Shown: positions 22,761-35,130, numbered from the stretch's first letter. The stretch is 64,000 nt of DNA from Cichorium intybus (GCA_023525715.1 CM042011.1:2791566-2855565), one strand, 5' to 3'. Notes: generated by a model from the letters alone, not told the origin. Program-made: numbers and translations.

Positions 22761-24062
22761 ATGAGTTCTTCTGATTCTTCATGTTCTTCCGGTTCGTATG
22801 TTCACAGCAAACTACTGGATGAACCTATGTCGTTGGTATCGTCATCGTCTGATGATGATACCGATGTGAATACGATCGCGGTTATTGCTGAAGCTGCACA
22901 TTTCATGTTCCAAAATACTGCAAGTTCTAGCGTTCCTCGTCATAGAACTTTTCTCCACAGAGATCGAGAAACTGCTGAGCAGCAGCTTATGACAGATTAC
23001 TTTGTCCCCAATTCAAAGTTTGGGGATGTTAATTTCAGAAATAGGTTCCGAATGAGTAGACGACTGTTTGTGCAGATTGCTCAAGACTTGGAAATGAATT
23101 ATCCAATTTTCCAGACAACTTATAATGCCGGTGGAGTTAAAGGGTTCACTGGATTGCAGAAATGCACATCAGCGATCCGCCAATTGGGGGGCGGTAGCAC
23201 CCCCGATTCACTTGATGAATACTTGAATATGTCAGAACGAACTTCCCGTGAAAGCCTCTACAACTATTGCTCTGGTGTTGTTCAGTTATATAGTGCAGAA
23301 TACATGTGTAGACCAACAACCAGTGACATTCAACTGTTGTATGATGCACACGAAGCCAAACATGGCTTTCCTGGTATGTTGGGTAGCATTGACTGTACAC
23401 ATTGGGATTGGCGGAGTTGTCCAACGTATCTACGAGGCCAGTACATGAGAGGTGATCACAGGTATCCTACAATTATACTTGAAGCAGTAGCATCAAATGA
23501 TTTGTGGATATGGCATTCATATTTTGGTGTTGCCGGGGGCAACAACGATCTAAATGTGTTATACCAATCACCGCTATTCAATGATACCATTCTTGGTACA
23601 GCACCATCATGTTCATTTGTTTTGGAGGGGGAAGAATACAAGCATGGGTACTATCTTGCTGATGGGATATACCCTAACTCGGCAACATTTGTGAAATCAT
23701 TTTCACACCCTATTACCCCCAAAAAGAAGCGTTTCAAGGCGGCCCAAGAAGCGGCAAGAAAGGACGTTGAACGAGCCTTTGGCGTTCTAAAAGCAAAATG
23801 GGCTATTATCAGACAGCCTGTACGGTCCGTCGAGGTCGATCGATGTAAAGATATCATGTACGCTTGCCTAATTTTACACAACATGATCATCCAGGATGAA
23901 GGTAGGGCTATATGTCCAGTACATGTTCCAGATTCCCCAAACGAACAAGAAGTTAGCCCTGACTTGATTCTCGAAATACGCAATCAAGGAATTCACCAAA
24001 AACTTCTTGTGGATCTTGTAGACCACATCGAGCATACATACATAGCTACTTTGGATCACTAG
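22761..24062 (+). CDS. PIF/Harbinger (ALP1-like) DDE transposase, intact
   Basis: A 433-codon single exon. The Ser/Asp-rich N-terminus is followed by a helical DNA-binding region (FRMSRRLFVQIAQDLEMN). The nuclease core then carries D211 in MLGSIDCTHW, D301 in YYLADGIYP and E337 in KDVERAFGVLK. The spacing D-90-D-35-E is that of the PIF/Harbinger family (DDE_Tnp_4). Further family hallmarks are VASNDLWIWHSYFGVAGGNNDLN and CLILHNMIIQDE. There is no stop or frameshift, and length is normal for the family. The enzyme cuts and pastes elements with TTA targets and normally needs a Myb-like partner protein, which this element lacks. It could therefore be active only with a partner encoded elsewhere. 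A domesticated ALP1-type role is unlikely, because intact terminal repeats surround it. Confidence 0.9.
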   Translation: MSSSDSSCSSGSYVHSKLLDEPMSLVSSSSDDDTDVNTIAVIAEAAHFMFQNTASSSVPRHRTFLHRDRETAEQQLMTDYFVPNSKFGDVNFRNRFRMSRRLFVQIAQDLEMNYPIFQTTYNAGGVKGFTGLQKCTSAIRQLGGGSTPDSLDEYLNMSERTSRESLYNYCSGVVQLYSAEYMCRPTTSDIQLLYDAHEAKHGFPGMLGSIDCTHWDWRSCPTYLRGQYMRGDHRYPTIILEAVASNDLWIWHSYFGVAGGNNDLNVLYQSPLFNDTILGTAPSCSFVLEGEEYKHGYYLADGIYPNSATFVKSFSHPITPKKKRFKAAQEAARKDVERAFGVLKAKWAIIRQPVRSVEVDRCKDIMYACLILHNMIIQDEGRAICPVHVPDSPNEQEVSPDLILEIRNQGIHQKLLVDLVDHIEHTYIATLDH

Positions 24063-24943
24063 GTGTTTTAACGTTTTTAGTATTTCATTTTCGTTATTTA
24101 GGTTTTATTATTCCGTATTTAGGATTTTATTTCTAGGTATTACTTTTCTTTTTAATTTTTGTAATGGTGTGGTTTTTTAATTTTATGTTATTTGTGATTT
24201 TTATTTTATTAATTGCATATTATCATTATTTATAATATTAAATTAAATATTAAAAATCATTTATTAAATTAATAAATGAATTTAAATATCAAATATATGA
24301 TGTGGCATTGTGGGTTCAGTGGGTACTGGTTCCGTGGGTGAAAGATTGGTGAAAGATGGGGAAAATAGAAGTGAGAGGAGAGAGAAAAACTGACGTGGCG
24401 CGTGGGTTCAGTGGGATGGGAGGGATCTACTCCCCCCACCCTTATATCAATTTTTTGTCTTTAGATTGGATATCATACTTGGTACACGAATGTAGCTATT
24501 AGTATCATATCAATATATTTGGTATCGATTTATTTGGTTAGACCGTCCGATACACCGAATAACGTGTGTGACATGATGACACGGTGGCATCCATCATGGA
24601 CGTATACACCGCTCCGTATGCTCCGTAATTGGGTATTTCGTGATATATTGTGATCCTGATAACGCTCCATAACACCCAATCCCCATCTACTAGCCGCTCG
24701 CGATATGATTTTTTTAAGCAAAAATCAGATGCTAGAGGTATAATGGGTTTCAGTTGTTTATAAAAATGTTCGACTGTACTTAGATATTTAGGATATGGTA
24801 TAACAGCTGATGCAACTGATGGGTATTTGAAAATATCTAAGAGGTGTACAAGGGAGTGTGTAGATTTTTTGTGTATGCGTTATTGAGGTTTTTGGTAAAT
24901 ACTATTTGCGTAAACCTACAGCACGTGATATCTAGAAATTACA

Positions 24944-25527
24944 CAGTAAAACCTCTATAATTTAATACTCGATAAATTAGTAACCTCGATAAAATTAATA
25001 ATTTGTCCGGTCCCAACTTGGGATCAATACAAAATTGGACCTCAATCGATAAAATGATAAAATAATAATTTTTTTGAAATCCCAATGTAAATATATTGGT
25101 CCCAGTGAAACTATAAATTAATAATTACTACAATATTTCAAAATTCTAGAATTGTCTAGTAAAAAATGAATCTATAGTCACTTGTTTTTTTGTGAACTTC
25201 AAATCTATATTGAGGTCATCTTTAAATCTCCAATTGCAGTTAAGAGTTGAGGCACTGTATTCTCAGATTGCAACAAGAAGTTGTGAAGAGTTGTTGCCGC
25301 TTGCAATGCTTCTTTCCGAGTGACCGGTTCCAAAGGTACTGAATCATCATCAACTTCATCATAAACTGAATTTTGAACGGTATCCGCGATAATTTCTTCA
25401 ATGTTTTGAACGTTGTTTATGAACACTTTTTAAATTAATAAATTATTAATATATAGATAAAATAATATCTCGATAAATTAATAAAATATCCATGTCCCAA
25501 CGTTATTAATTTATAGAGGTTTTACTG
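24944..25527 (-). mobile_element. Pogo/Emigrant-like element
   Basis: Terminal inverted repeats CAGTAAAACCTCTATAA...TTATAGAGGTTTTACTG are those of plant pogo-type (Emigrant/Lemi) elements. Long AT-rich subterminal repeats (CTCGATAAATTAATAA) occur on both sides. The target TA is kept on the right; the left copy reads CA. Removing the element restores continuity of the surrounding Harbinger frame. Size 584 bp, with only a transposase tail inside. Confidence 0.85.
25205..25426 (-). pseudogene. C-terminal remnant of a pogo-like transposase
   Basis: The minus strand encodes about 70 residues with EALQAATTLHNFLLQSEN, matching the conserved C-terminus of plant pogo/CENP-B-like transposases. The DDD nuclease and CENP-B DNA-binding domains are absent. 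It confirms the family of the surrounding element. Confidence 0.75.
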
Positions 25528-26605
25528 TATTTGGCACATGAAACCAATAATGGTTTACCAGGAACAATTGGTAGCCTTGATTGTACGTATTGGGCATGCG
25601 AAAATTGCGCAACTGCATGGCGTGGGAAATTTACCCAATGTGATATAGGTGAGCCAACTATAATGTTGAAAGTTGTTGCATCGCATGATTTGTGGATTTG
25701 ACATGCATAGTTTGGGGTTGCAGGATCCTACAATGACCGAAATGTTCTGAATCGATCTTCCATTTTCAATGATATTTGGATCGGGCGAGCACCTGATATG
25801 TCTTTCACAATGAACGGACATGAATACAAACACAATTACTACATTTATGATATGTCTTTCACAATGAACGGACATGAATAAAAACACAATTACTACCTTT
25901 ATGATGGTATATATCCATATTACTCCACCTTTGTGAAGGCATATGTTGTACCTCGAACTGAAAAAGCAAAGAAGTTCACACAAAGACAAGAATCTGCTAG
26001 AAGGACGTACAGAGGGCATTTGGGGTCCTCAAGCAGAAATGACATGTGGTGAAACACGTTGTACGACTCTGGGACGGCAGAAGGACACCAAAATTATGTA
26101 TACATGCATCATATGACATAATATGATGACTGAAGAAAAAGGTATAGCGATTTGCAAATATAACGAGGCCGACGCAGTTAACCCAGATCAACAATTGATT
26201 CCCGGTTCGTCCAAATGCTTAGCACGAGTAATAGAAATTCAAGATTCCGAAACGTCCCAATATATTCGAGAAGACTTAGCGGAGCATGTTTATGAAAACA
26301 GCTTGAATGATGACGAGTAATTTTATTATTGAATTATGTATTTTGTTATCGAGTAATTTTAGGATTATTTGAAATTTCCGTATGTTTTTCTCGGGTAATT
26401 TCAATGTAATGTTTTAATTTTATAAAAAACCTGGCATTTTTATTTTATTATTGAATTATTTTTTAATTAGAAAAAATGATGTGGTATGATGAAATTTGAT
26501 AAGTATTTCTAACATGTTTTGTTACAATGTGATGGAATGTGATAATTATGTGGAGGTGAGGTGGCGTCCATCATGACCATGTGATGGGTACACCTCGTAG
26601 CCTTA

Positions 26606-27036
26606 TCAATAAGTTTGTTTGTTATAAATGAATAATATATTTGGTATTGATTTATTATATAAAAAGAGTTTAATATAAAGCTGAGGATAAAATATAATAA
26701 CTCAGTGATTTTTTAGAAGAAATGTTTTTACCTCATAATACTCATTGTCGTTTATTCATTTGTATTAAAATTGTAAACACATTTGAAATATAAAATCGTG
26801 TTTACCAAATTACACATACACACATACATAAATATAATATTTGACCGAGATTACATATTTTCGAAGGTGTCATTTGCTAAAATGAGAAATCGCAGCAAAA
26901 GTATGTCATATATATGACATTTTGCAGGTGTCACCTAAAAAACGAATTCATAAGCTTTTGAATAGATATGTATATAATTAATATTTTGGATGTTGTAATG
27001 AATAATTGTATATAAATTTTTTAATTTTGGAAAAAG

Positions 27037-27109
<73 letters not shown>

Positions 27110-28330
27110 AATATTGGAATAAGTAAATATTTATTAGTTTCTAACATAAGCTATAAAAATGGTAAATTACATTCATAAAACATTCGAACATATCCAAAAA
27201 TATTCAAATGTTAACTTATAACAAATGGGCTAACGAGACAAGCAGGTAATTTTCATTTCCTATTTATTTGGGGACGGTAGAGGATGCAGTGATTCAGTGA
27301 TAGACAGTTTTATACACTTTCGGTATAAAAGTAAATATAAACCATATTGCTAACTCCAACATGTTTATTGATCGCGTTTTCGCTAAAGCATGATCGTATG
27401 GCATACCATTAATTCGTCATATTCCACATGAACATGTGTGGTTACATATATAATTAACAAAAAAATTGATAATATCATATGTTACCTCAAAACTGAAATG
27501 TGAGATGTAATTCGTCTGCTACGTAACTGACGTATGCATCCTCATTTGAATTATTCATGATAAGTAATGGGTGGAATCGCCAACAAATAACCCTATAAAT
27601 AATATTGATATTGTTCTCATTGAATACTATAAAATACTTATACATTTATAAAATTCGACCTATATATAGCTCCAATGTCACAACGATCTCCATACAAGAC
27701 TTTAATTGTCTCATGAATAGCCTCCATGAGGGTTGTTATGAACGTTATCATCATTCATATAAAACATATAAATAGAATTGAGAGAGTTGGGGTGAAGTGT
27801 TTTTTTAAAATGTTGGTATATAAGTGGGGTAAAATTACAAAAGAACCTGGAAAACTCAAAATTGTTGTAGAAAATGAAAATTTTCTGTTTTTCAAAATTA
27901 CAAAGAACTTGGAAAACTCAAAATTGTTGTTTTCAACAGTTTTATAATTTTCTAAAACGGAAAATGAAAACTCGATTAGTTTAACCAAAAGCGTTGTCTA
28001 CTGAAAATGAAAATGAAAACTTCACTCCATTTTCCAAAAATGTTTTTCTGAAAAACTGAAAACAGTTTTCCGTAACCAAACGCATCCATATAAATTTCCT
28101 TTGGAAGATAGATTTAGTAGCACCTAACTACCAATGTATCGGTGGTTACAAATTTGAAAACAAGCATTTGTAAGTTTGGTTGCAAAATTCATCTGTAACA
28201 ATAAGTTGCTGGTAGTTAATATACATTTGTTGTTATTAACAGTTTCACAAATAATTGAGACATTAGCATCTTTTCAATAAGAAATAAAATAACAATAAAT
28301 TGTAACACGAAATTAGCCACATTTAGACTG
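26606..28330. other. AT-rich intergenic stretch with microsatellite and MITE-like repeat
   Basis: No gene is seen. It holds a (TA)n tract at 27040-27107. At 27830-28090 a repeat contains two tandem copies of AATTACAAAGAACTTGGAAAACTC and ends GTTTTCCGTAACCAAACGCATCC, a subterminal style seen in plant hAT-type MITEs. Ends and target duplication were not resolved. Confidence 0.45.
27040..27107. repeat. (TA)n microsatellite
   Basis: About 34 TA units, uninterrupted. Confidence 0.98.
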
Positions 28331-28512
28331 AAAGGTATACCCCCCACGCGGGTGGCGTGGGGAGTGAGGTGGCATGATGCCACGTTGTGGAACACCGCCC
28401 CAGTGTGGCGTGGGTGGCGTGGGCGTGGAAGGAAGAACGGCAGGCCATGGAAAAATTTGAACCTTGGAGGGTCAGGAAATAAAAAAAATTTAATTTTTTC
28501 AAAATTTAAAAT

Positions 28513-28619
<107 letters not shown>

Positions 28620-28675
28620 CAAACACCACATTTTTAACAATTACACATACAAAACCAAACAAATTCACTCTAAAA

Positions 28676-29961
28676 ATGGATGATTTACAATATCCGCAGG
28701 AATTTGTTTCATCGTCATCGGATGATGAGTCATTTTTCCCAACCCTTGTGACTGGGATAACTCGTTACCTCCGTCGGAAAAGACAAAATGCAGCTCCCGT
28801 TAATAAGACGAGAAATACTATAAACCGAGATCGAGCGGCTGCACACGAACGTCTGGTACGTGATTACTTTGCAGAAGATTGTTTATATGATGATAAACAA
28901 TTCAAGAGACGTTTTCGTTTAAACAAATCGCTTGTCCTCGTTTGTGTAACGATTTATCTGAGAATTACGAATATTTCCAATTGTGGTGGGATGGTAGAGG
29001 TAGAAGGGGGTTTAGCATGTACCAGAAAGTAACAGCCGCACTTCGGCTTCTAGCGTTGGGCATCACTTCAGACTCAACAGACGACTACATAAAGATGTCC
29101 GATAAAACAACCCGCAAATGCACGTATTTGTTTGCTGAATATGTTATCGAGCTTTACGGGAAAATATATTTGCACAAGCCGACTAAGAGTGATGTCGAAT
29201 GATTATACATCGCCCATCACGCAGCACACGGGTTCCCTGGAATGCTCGGCAACCTTGATTGTACACATTGGGCTTGGGAGAACTGTCCAACGGCATGACA
29301 AGGACAATTTACGCGGGGTGATCACGGAGAGACAACGATCATACTAGAAGCTGTCGCATCTCATGACCTATGGATTTGGCATGCGTTTTTTGGAGTCGCT
29401 GGGTCAAACAACGACATAAAAGTGCTTAATGAGTTGCCTATTTTCAATGATATTTTGACCGGCAAGGCGTCCGATTGTCCCTTTGTGGTGAATGTGAATG
29501 AACATAAACATGGTTATTATCTTGTGGATGGGATATATCATGAGTACTCGACATTTGTCAAAGCTTATCAACATTCGATCGATGAAAAACGAAACATGTT
29601 TAAATCGGCCCAAGAATCGGCAAGGAAGGACTTCGAATGCGCTTTTGGTGTTTTAAAGAAAAGATTTCATATTGTGAAATATCCCGCACGCGAATGGGAT
29701 AATGATAAAATAGCGAACATTATGTTCGCGTGTATCATATTACACAATATGATATTAGAAGAAAAAGGTCAGACAATTTGTATGTATAATCCGTATGACG
29801 TCACACATCCGCACGAAGAATTTGTACCTAGTAGTCCCCAATACTTTGCACGAGTTATGGAAATACATAGCAAGGAAACGCACGACAATCTTCGCCCACG
29901 ATTTGATGGAGCATATATACCAAAATCGGATGGAAGACGACGACAAGGAGTAGCGTTTTAG
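28676..29961 (+). pseudogene. Harbinger (ALP1-like) transposase pseudogene
   Basis: The gene starts with an ATG and a Ser/Asp-rich N-terminus, like the intact copy at 22761. A one-base deletion near 28943 changes frame (the frame before it reads FRLNKSLVL, the frame after it CNDLSENYEYFQLWW). Two TGA codons at 29200-29202 and about 29296 replace Trp codons expected at those family positions. The rest is well kept: LGNLDCTHWAWENC, VASHDLWIWHAFFGVAGS, GYYLVDGIYHEYS and KDFECAFGVLKKRF, retaining both Asp and the Glu of the catalytic triad. It is a recently disabled copy. The possible right end is 30247, where CCCATACCC precedes TTA; the left end is unclear. Confidence 0.88.
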
Positions 29962-30638
29962 TTGTTAGTTTCGTAATTTTTAATTTTCGAGTCGATGTAG
30001 TTTTTAATTTTTAGGCTTGTTATTTTTCAATTTTAAGTTATGTAATATTTATTTTTAATGAATTAAAAAAATATTGTAATTTGAATTTTACATATTTTTC
30101 TATTTAAAAATAAATAAAAAACTAAAAAATAATATGACGTGGAGTGGTGGGTATTTTCTTGATGGTGTAGTAAGATAATGAAGATGATATCGCGGTCATG
30201 TATCAATCATTTTTCATATAAGAACTCATGGAGTATAGCCCATACCCTTAACTGTTGTATGTCGTGGCAATAGATCACACCCACAAAATGGGAAGACACA
30301 TAATGTAAAGAGATGCCCTGTTGCAGAGTTGATAACACTTTTAAGGAAATTTATTTGACTTTTGACGCACAAACCATGACTCAACTTAAGCCACGTTTAA
30401 GTCAAAAGTAAAAAAATATATATCAAATCTTATCGTTAATTAAGAAAGATTTAATTATAAAAAGTTGGAATAAAACGTGGTTACTTACTGGATCAGGATA
30501 TTTTGTTAATTTTAAATTTTTTTAAATTACAGAAATGATTGTTGTGGTTAGGATTTAATTTTCAAAATTTGATATAAGCGTTTGCGGTTTGTGGATTTGG
30601 TGTCTAGTCCATTTAAAATGATTATTATGAGATATCAC

Positions 30639-31202
<564 letters not shown>

Positions 31203-31210
31203 GATATTAC

Positions 31211-32827
31211 GGCTAGGGTTTACAACCCATTAGTCCCACCCTTTCCAATTCTAGTTTCACAAGAAATCCAAAACTTACTTGTATAATGATGAAAGAGATG
31301 TTTCAATCTTTCAATTCTAGGTATTTTCCCTTCAAATCCATGCTTTGAATGCTTCGGAACTCATTCCCTCCTTCTCTTGAATCAATACGGCTTCCACAGC
31401 CAGAATGACCGACTTAAGACCTTTGAAGCCATGTCCAACCACAATAATGTCGCTAACTCTTACACATAGCGTCGCTAAAAGCACTTTATATCGCTATCTA
31501 CTCGGGATACCATCGCTAAAAGTCCCAAGCACCGATACCCCGTCGTGTACCAATTTGCTATCGCGTCGCTACTAACAAGTGGTAGTGTCGCAAACCTCAA
31601 TGATGCATTTAGTCTAATTCTAACATTACGCTTGTCCTCGATAGCCAATTCACTCTTCCGAGGTACCATGGTCGGACCCTTATCTTGACCCATTACACTT
31701 TTTTGCAGATGACATTTGCTAAAATCCGAGGCCATCTACAAATATACTAAAAAAGTATATAGTTTTGAGAAATTTCTGCAGATCTGTGATTTTTGGAGAC
31801 TTCATTTACCAAAATTATGAATGTTTTGGACGTTAATTTTTTTATTAGCTTTTGAAATATGATAAATGAGATTAATTATATATGTGTTTATTCCCAATAG
31901 TAAACACACTTTCAAAAAAAAATTAATTGATAATTGATGCATTTAAGAGAATTAAAAAGTTCGTTGATATACCGGTATAAATAGTCTTTTAAAAAAATAC
32001 TATAAATTCTCTTTTATTTTACCAAACATTACTCAGAAAATACCAAACATAGCCTTCAAAATGGATTGAGAGTTGAGACTCACCTCATAGAATCTTATGT
32101 TAGTGACCAAATATTAAAATACTATTTAAGGGCGAAAAGTGTGTATTAGAAACAATATCCTAGAAACACTATTAGAGATTCCAAGCTTCGATATGTATGA
32201 TGATTTAATAGTTCATCCAAAGAAAAAAATTCCAACACTAAATGAATCACACAACAATAACATATCAAAACTGATAAAAGGTGCCTATGTGTAATTTAAT
32301 TATTATCTAACATATTCTTTGTAAAAGATTCATTTTTGATTTTTACATTAAGCATTTCTTTGTGAAGACTCGTAAATTTTCCTTAAAAAAGAAACTTTTG
32401 TTTAGTTTTATACAAAATAAACTATTACATGAACCACATGGACTAACAAAATCTATATATTATCAAGCATTGAGAAACACATGAAATCAATATATATGCC
32501 TATTGTTTGGTCAAAAGTAAGGAGTGGGATTCCCTTGGTCATTTGATGGCTAATTCAATGTTAAATCTTATTTATAAAGTATTCCAATGGCCATAAATGG
32601 AAGTATTGAGAATAGAAGGGTGTCATTAGTCATTAATATAATCATTCAAATGGGGAACATCGTTCTTTCCATTAGTTTTCTTTTGACTTTGACCCAATAT
32701 TAATATGCAAATTCGAATAAAAGCTAAATACCATGATAATATATTATATTTTTAGGCCAAAAGAGTGGATTATAATAATATGAATTGGTCATTTGACATG
32801 TATTTAGGTGGTACTTGTGAAATTTCA

Positions 32828-32829
<2 letters not shown>
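31211..32829. other. Non-coding stretch
   Basis: No supported gene. A patch at 31440-31600 repeats GTCGCTA/TCGCTAAAAG-like words. The ORF on the minus strand there has no recognisable domain. The remainder is AT-rich. Confidence 0.45.

Positions 32830-32908
<79 letters not shown>
32830..32908. repeat. (TA)n microsatellite bordering a Helitron end
   Basis: About 39 TA units that end directly at CTAG of the putative Helitron terminus. Confidence 0.97.
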
Positions 32909-32909
<1 letters not shown>

Positions 32910-32938
32910 TAGCAGGCGTCCCGCGCGATGCGGCGGGA
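32909..32938 (-). mobile_element. Putative Helitron 3' terminus
   Basis: On the minus strand a GC-rich hairpin (TCCCGC / GCGGGA, 6-bp stem, 8-base loop, 32919-32938) is followed after 6 bases by CTAG and then T of the (TA)n tract. A hairpin shortly before CTRR, with insertion between A and T and no target duplication, is the hallmark of Helitron 3' ends. The matching 5' TC end on the right has not been found with confidence. A CTCTACTA-like sequence on the minus strand near 44971-44990 is a weak candidate. Confidence 0.55.
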
Positions 32939-32966
32939 GGGGGGGGGGGGGGAGGGGGAGGGGGTG
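32935..32966 (+). repeat. G-run with G-quadruplex potential
   Basis: Long uninterrupted G stretch followed by AGGGGGAGGGGG. Four or more G-tracts within 32 bases could fold as a G-quadruplex. Confidence 0.6.
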
Positions 32967-32999
32967 TCGAGGTTGGTTAGGTTAGTAATGGGTAGACAG

Positions 33000-34384
33000 T
33001 TAACTGTTTTATTTGGTCATTTTAAATTGAAAAAGAAGTTGGTGTGTACACACGCTATGCAGCGGACGACCATTAATTTCATTTACCTGAATAGTTTTTG
33101 GATGACGATTATTTTCCTTTCATCAAATGTCGAATGCAAGGTACAATGATTAGTTTTGTCGTTGAATAACTATATTTTGATATGCATTGAATGGTTTGGT
33201 TTTGCTAATGGATTATTGCAGTAATTATGGTAAAAAATAGTCAAATGCATCGTGATATCAAGTTTTATAGTCAAATGCATCGTCCAACAGGGGCGGTGAA
33301 TAGTTTTCTTACGACAAATAGTTATGTTTCAATGATTAGGATTTTGGAGAGGGGTGTTATTTTGATTTAGACACAAATATGCGTATTTCTTGTTATGCGT
33401 TTGAAAAACAAATGTACGTTGCTATTTTACGTTAAATATACATTGTACAATATTTTTTAGGGTACTTGTCTATTATCACAAGGGAATTTTGTATTAGAAA
33501 CAACTATGCATGCTTCTTGTTTTGCATTTGAAAAAATTTTGTGTTGTTACTTTGCGTTAAATATAAAAAGTACAAAAATTAGAAACACGTTTGAGAGTGA
33601 GGTACACCACACAACAACAATTGGGATAAAAATTATTGGGTCTAATTATCCAAGAAATTGAGGTCTATATATCTATAAACTAAGATTCTATAAATTAAAT
33701 GTTTGACGGTGCTGATATATATGATATCGAGTTTAAAACATCAAAATAAACACCCCCTAAATTAAACTAAGTAGTAAATGCAATTAATCCACAAATTGAA
33801 AAACATCGGCTGCCTGTGAATTAAGCTAAGTCGCAGACTACAATTTCAGAGGAAAATGCAAATTAGCAGAAAAACAAAAAACATAAGAAAATAGAAAAAT
33901 GAAAGACGGGGAACAATAGAAATACCTTCTTACAATCGGGGAGTCGTAACCAACGAAGAAGAAGAAAACAGATAACAACAACGCGTATTAGATAATATTT
34001 GGCAGGGGCAATTTAGTCTAACAGAAAAAAAAGATGTGTGTTAAATGTTCCTATGTGTGATGTAGTTTAAGAAACATCATAACGGAAACCCACCTCACAT
34101 GTCAGATTAGGATCCAAAACCCAGCCATCATCACTTTCACTGTAGCATAAACCTGGAATTTCAAGCATGTTGCTACTGCAGAATTACATGTTGCTATTAT
34201 CTATAAAACAAATCTAAGTATGATGCTATTAAGGGTAAAGACATGCAAGTACAATGCTATTATGGTAAAAAAATGAATTGCACTGCCCATATTGGTAAAG
34301 AGTAAAGTACGTTGCAATTCCCTTCAATTTACCCATAAAAAATATATCATTCAAAATAGTTATTTTTATTAACATATTGCTTAC
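33000..34384. other. Non-coding filler at the left of the fragment zone
   Basis: AT-rich. It includes an imperfect tandem pair around 33360-33570 (TTGTTATGCGTTTGAAAAA / TTGTTTTGCATTTGAAAAA). No exon was recognised. Confidence 0.45.
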
Positions 34385-35130
34385 ATTGATCATTTGACAA
34401 AAGCCACCAGAGATCAAGTATTCAATTTTACCACTTCCCTTGAGCTTTTGGACCAATTCCGTTATAACAGGTGAAAGTCTACCAAATCAAAAGCAAAAAA
34501 AAAAGTTAACATGCCTCTTTATTACAATTTAGGGTTTAGGGTTTCAGGGCATCATACTTTGGGGGGCTCTTTTCAAGAAAATATTGAATTGTTGATAATG
34601 AAGGTTTGAATAGTGACAGGCAGCTAAGGCTTCTTCAAAAGGCACTGAACCACCCATGGCTCTGTAAGCACACGAACAAAATGATATAATTATAAACATA
34701 AACCGTAAAAAGAAAAAATACTTTTAATTAAGTACAAAAGACAATTTTAACCTAGTAGACTATTCAGCAACAGCTTTCCCAGCTCTAAAAAACTCAGCAA
34801 GTTCACCAATGCCTTTATCCAGACACACAGTGCTATCCACGTCAAAACATACAACATCAGCTTTGTGCCATAAATCAAGAACATCTGAAGTGTTTAAGAA
34901 CAATCTAGTTAGACATTTTCTTTTTCATTGAAATCAATGTTATTTTGAATAATTTAACAAATACCTTTGGAAGGTAATGTATCATCAAATATGTATGATG
35001 AGGAGGCTGCTAATGGCTTAATGGATCCGACTTTTGAGCTGGATGATATGGAAGGTCCCATCATTCTGATTGAACCATAAATGATTCTTCTTTTGCTTGA
35101 TTTATATGTTAGGAAGAGGGGTCTGTTTTC
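34385..35130 (-). pseudogene. Phosphoserine phosphatase gene fragment, four exons
   Basis: Exon-like pieces on the minus strand with introns between them: 35130-34965, 34884-34752, 34661-about 34550 and 34478-34385. They spell the N-terminal part of plastid phosphoserine phosphatase: SSKRRIIYGSIRMMG before the catalytic domain, then ADVVCFDVDSTVCLDKGIGEL with the DxDxT nucleophile motif, MGGSVPFEEALAA, and LISGGFCQMIN with motif II. The enzyme hydrolyses phosphoserine in serine synthesis. A TAG replaces the Trp codon after GKAVAE, the donor after the third exon has lost a G, and the downstream GDG motif exons are absent. Keeping introns shows capture at the DNA level, not through mRNA. It is not a working gene. 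Confidence 0.85.

Larger units (their letters stand above)
22431..24441 (+). mobile_element. PIF/Harbinger element with transposase, target duplication TTA
   Basis: The element starts GGGTGTACGGAGTGGTC and ends CTACTCCCCCCACCC, imperfect terminal inverted repeats. TTA flanks both sides (22428-22430 and 24442-24444), the usual PIF/Harbinger target. Length is 2011 bp. It contains one intact transposase gene and no Myb-like ORF1. It sits 330 bp upstream of the KNOX start codon and is transcribed away from it. Confidence 0.85.
24785..26320 (+). pseudogene. Harbinger transposase pseudogene, interrupted by a pogo-like element
   Basis: Translated pieces in shifting frames follow the family order: AYGNAAD-like GYGITADATDGYLK before 24944, then after the insert LPGTIGSLDCTYWACENC, VASHDLWI, a stop, FGVAGSYNDRNVL, KHNYY and DGIYPYYSTFVKAY, ending at the TAA at 26320. 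Several stops and frameshifts are present, including the stop after VASHDLWI. A 50-bp segment with YDMSFTMNGHE is duplicated in tandem (about 25800-25900). The right end of the parent element may be at 26602, where CTCGTAGCC is followed by TTA. Nothing functional remains. Confidence 0.85.

Noticed and set aside
31475..31735. 86-codon minus-strand ORF
   Set aside because: No domain and no splice or promoter context; it lies in a low-complexity TCGCTA-rich patch.
34080..34160. Minus-strand phrase SDDGWVLDPNLTCEVG as the next phosphatase exon
   Set aside because: It does not fit the phosphatase sequence order and I could not identify any other family, so it is not annotated.
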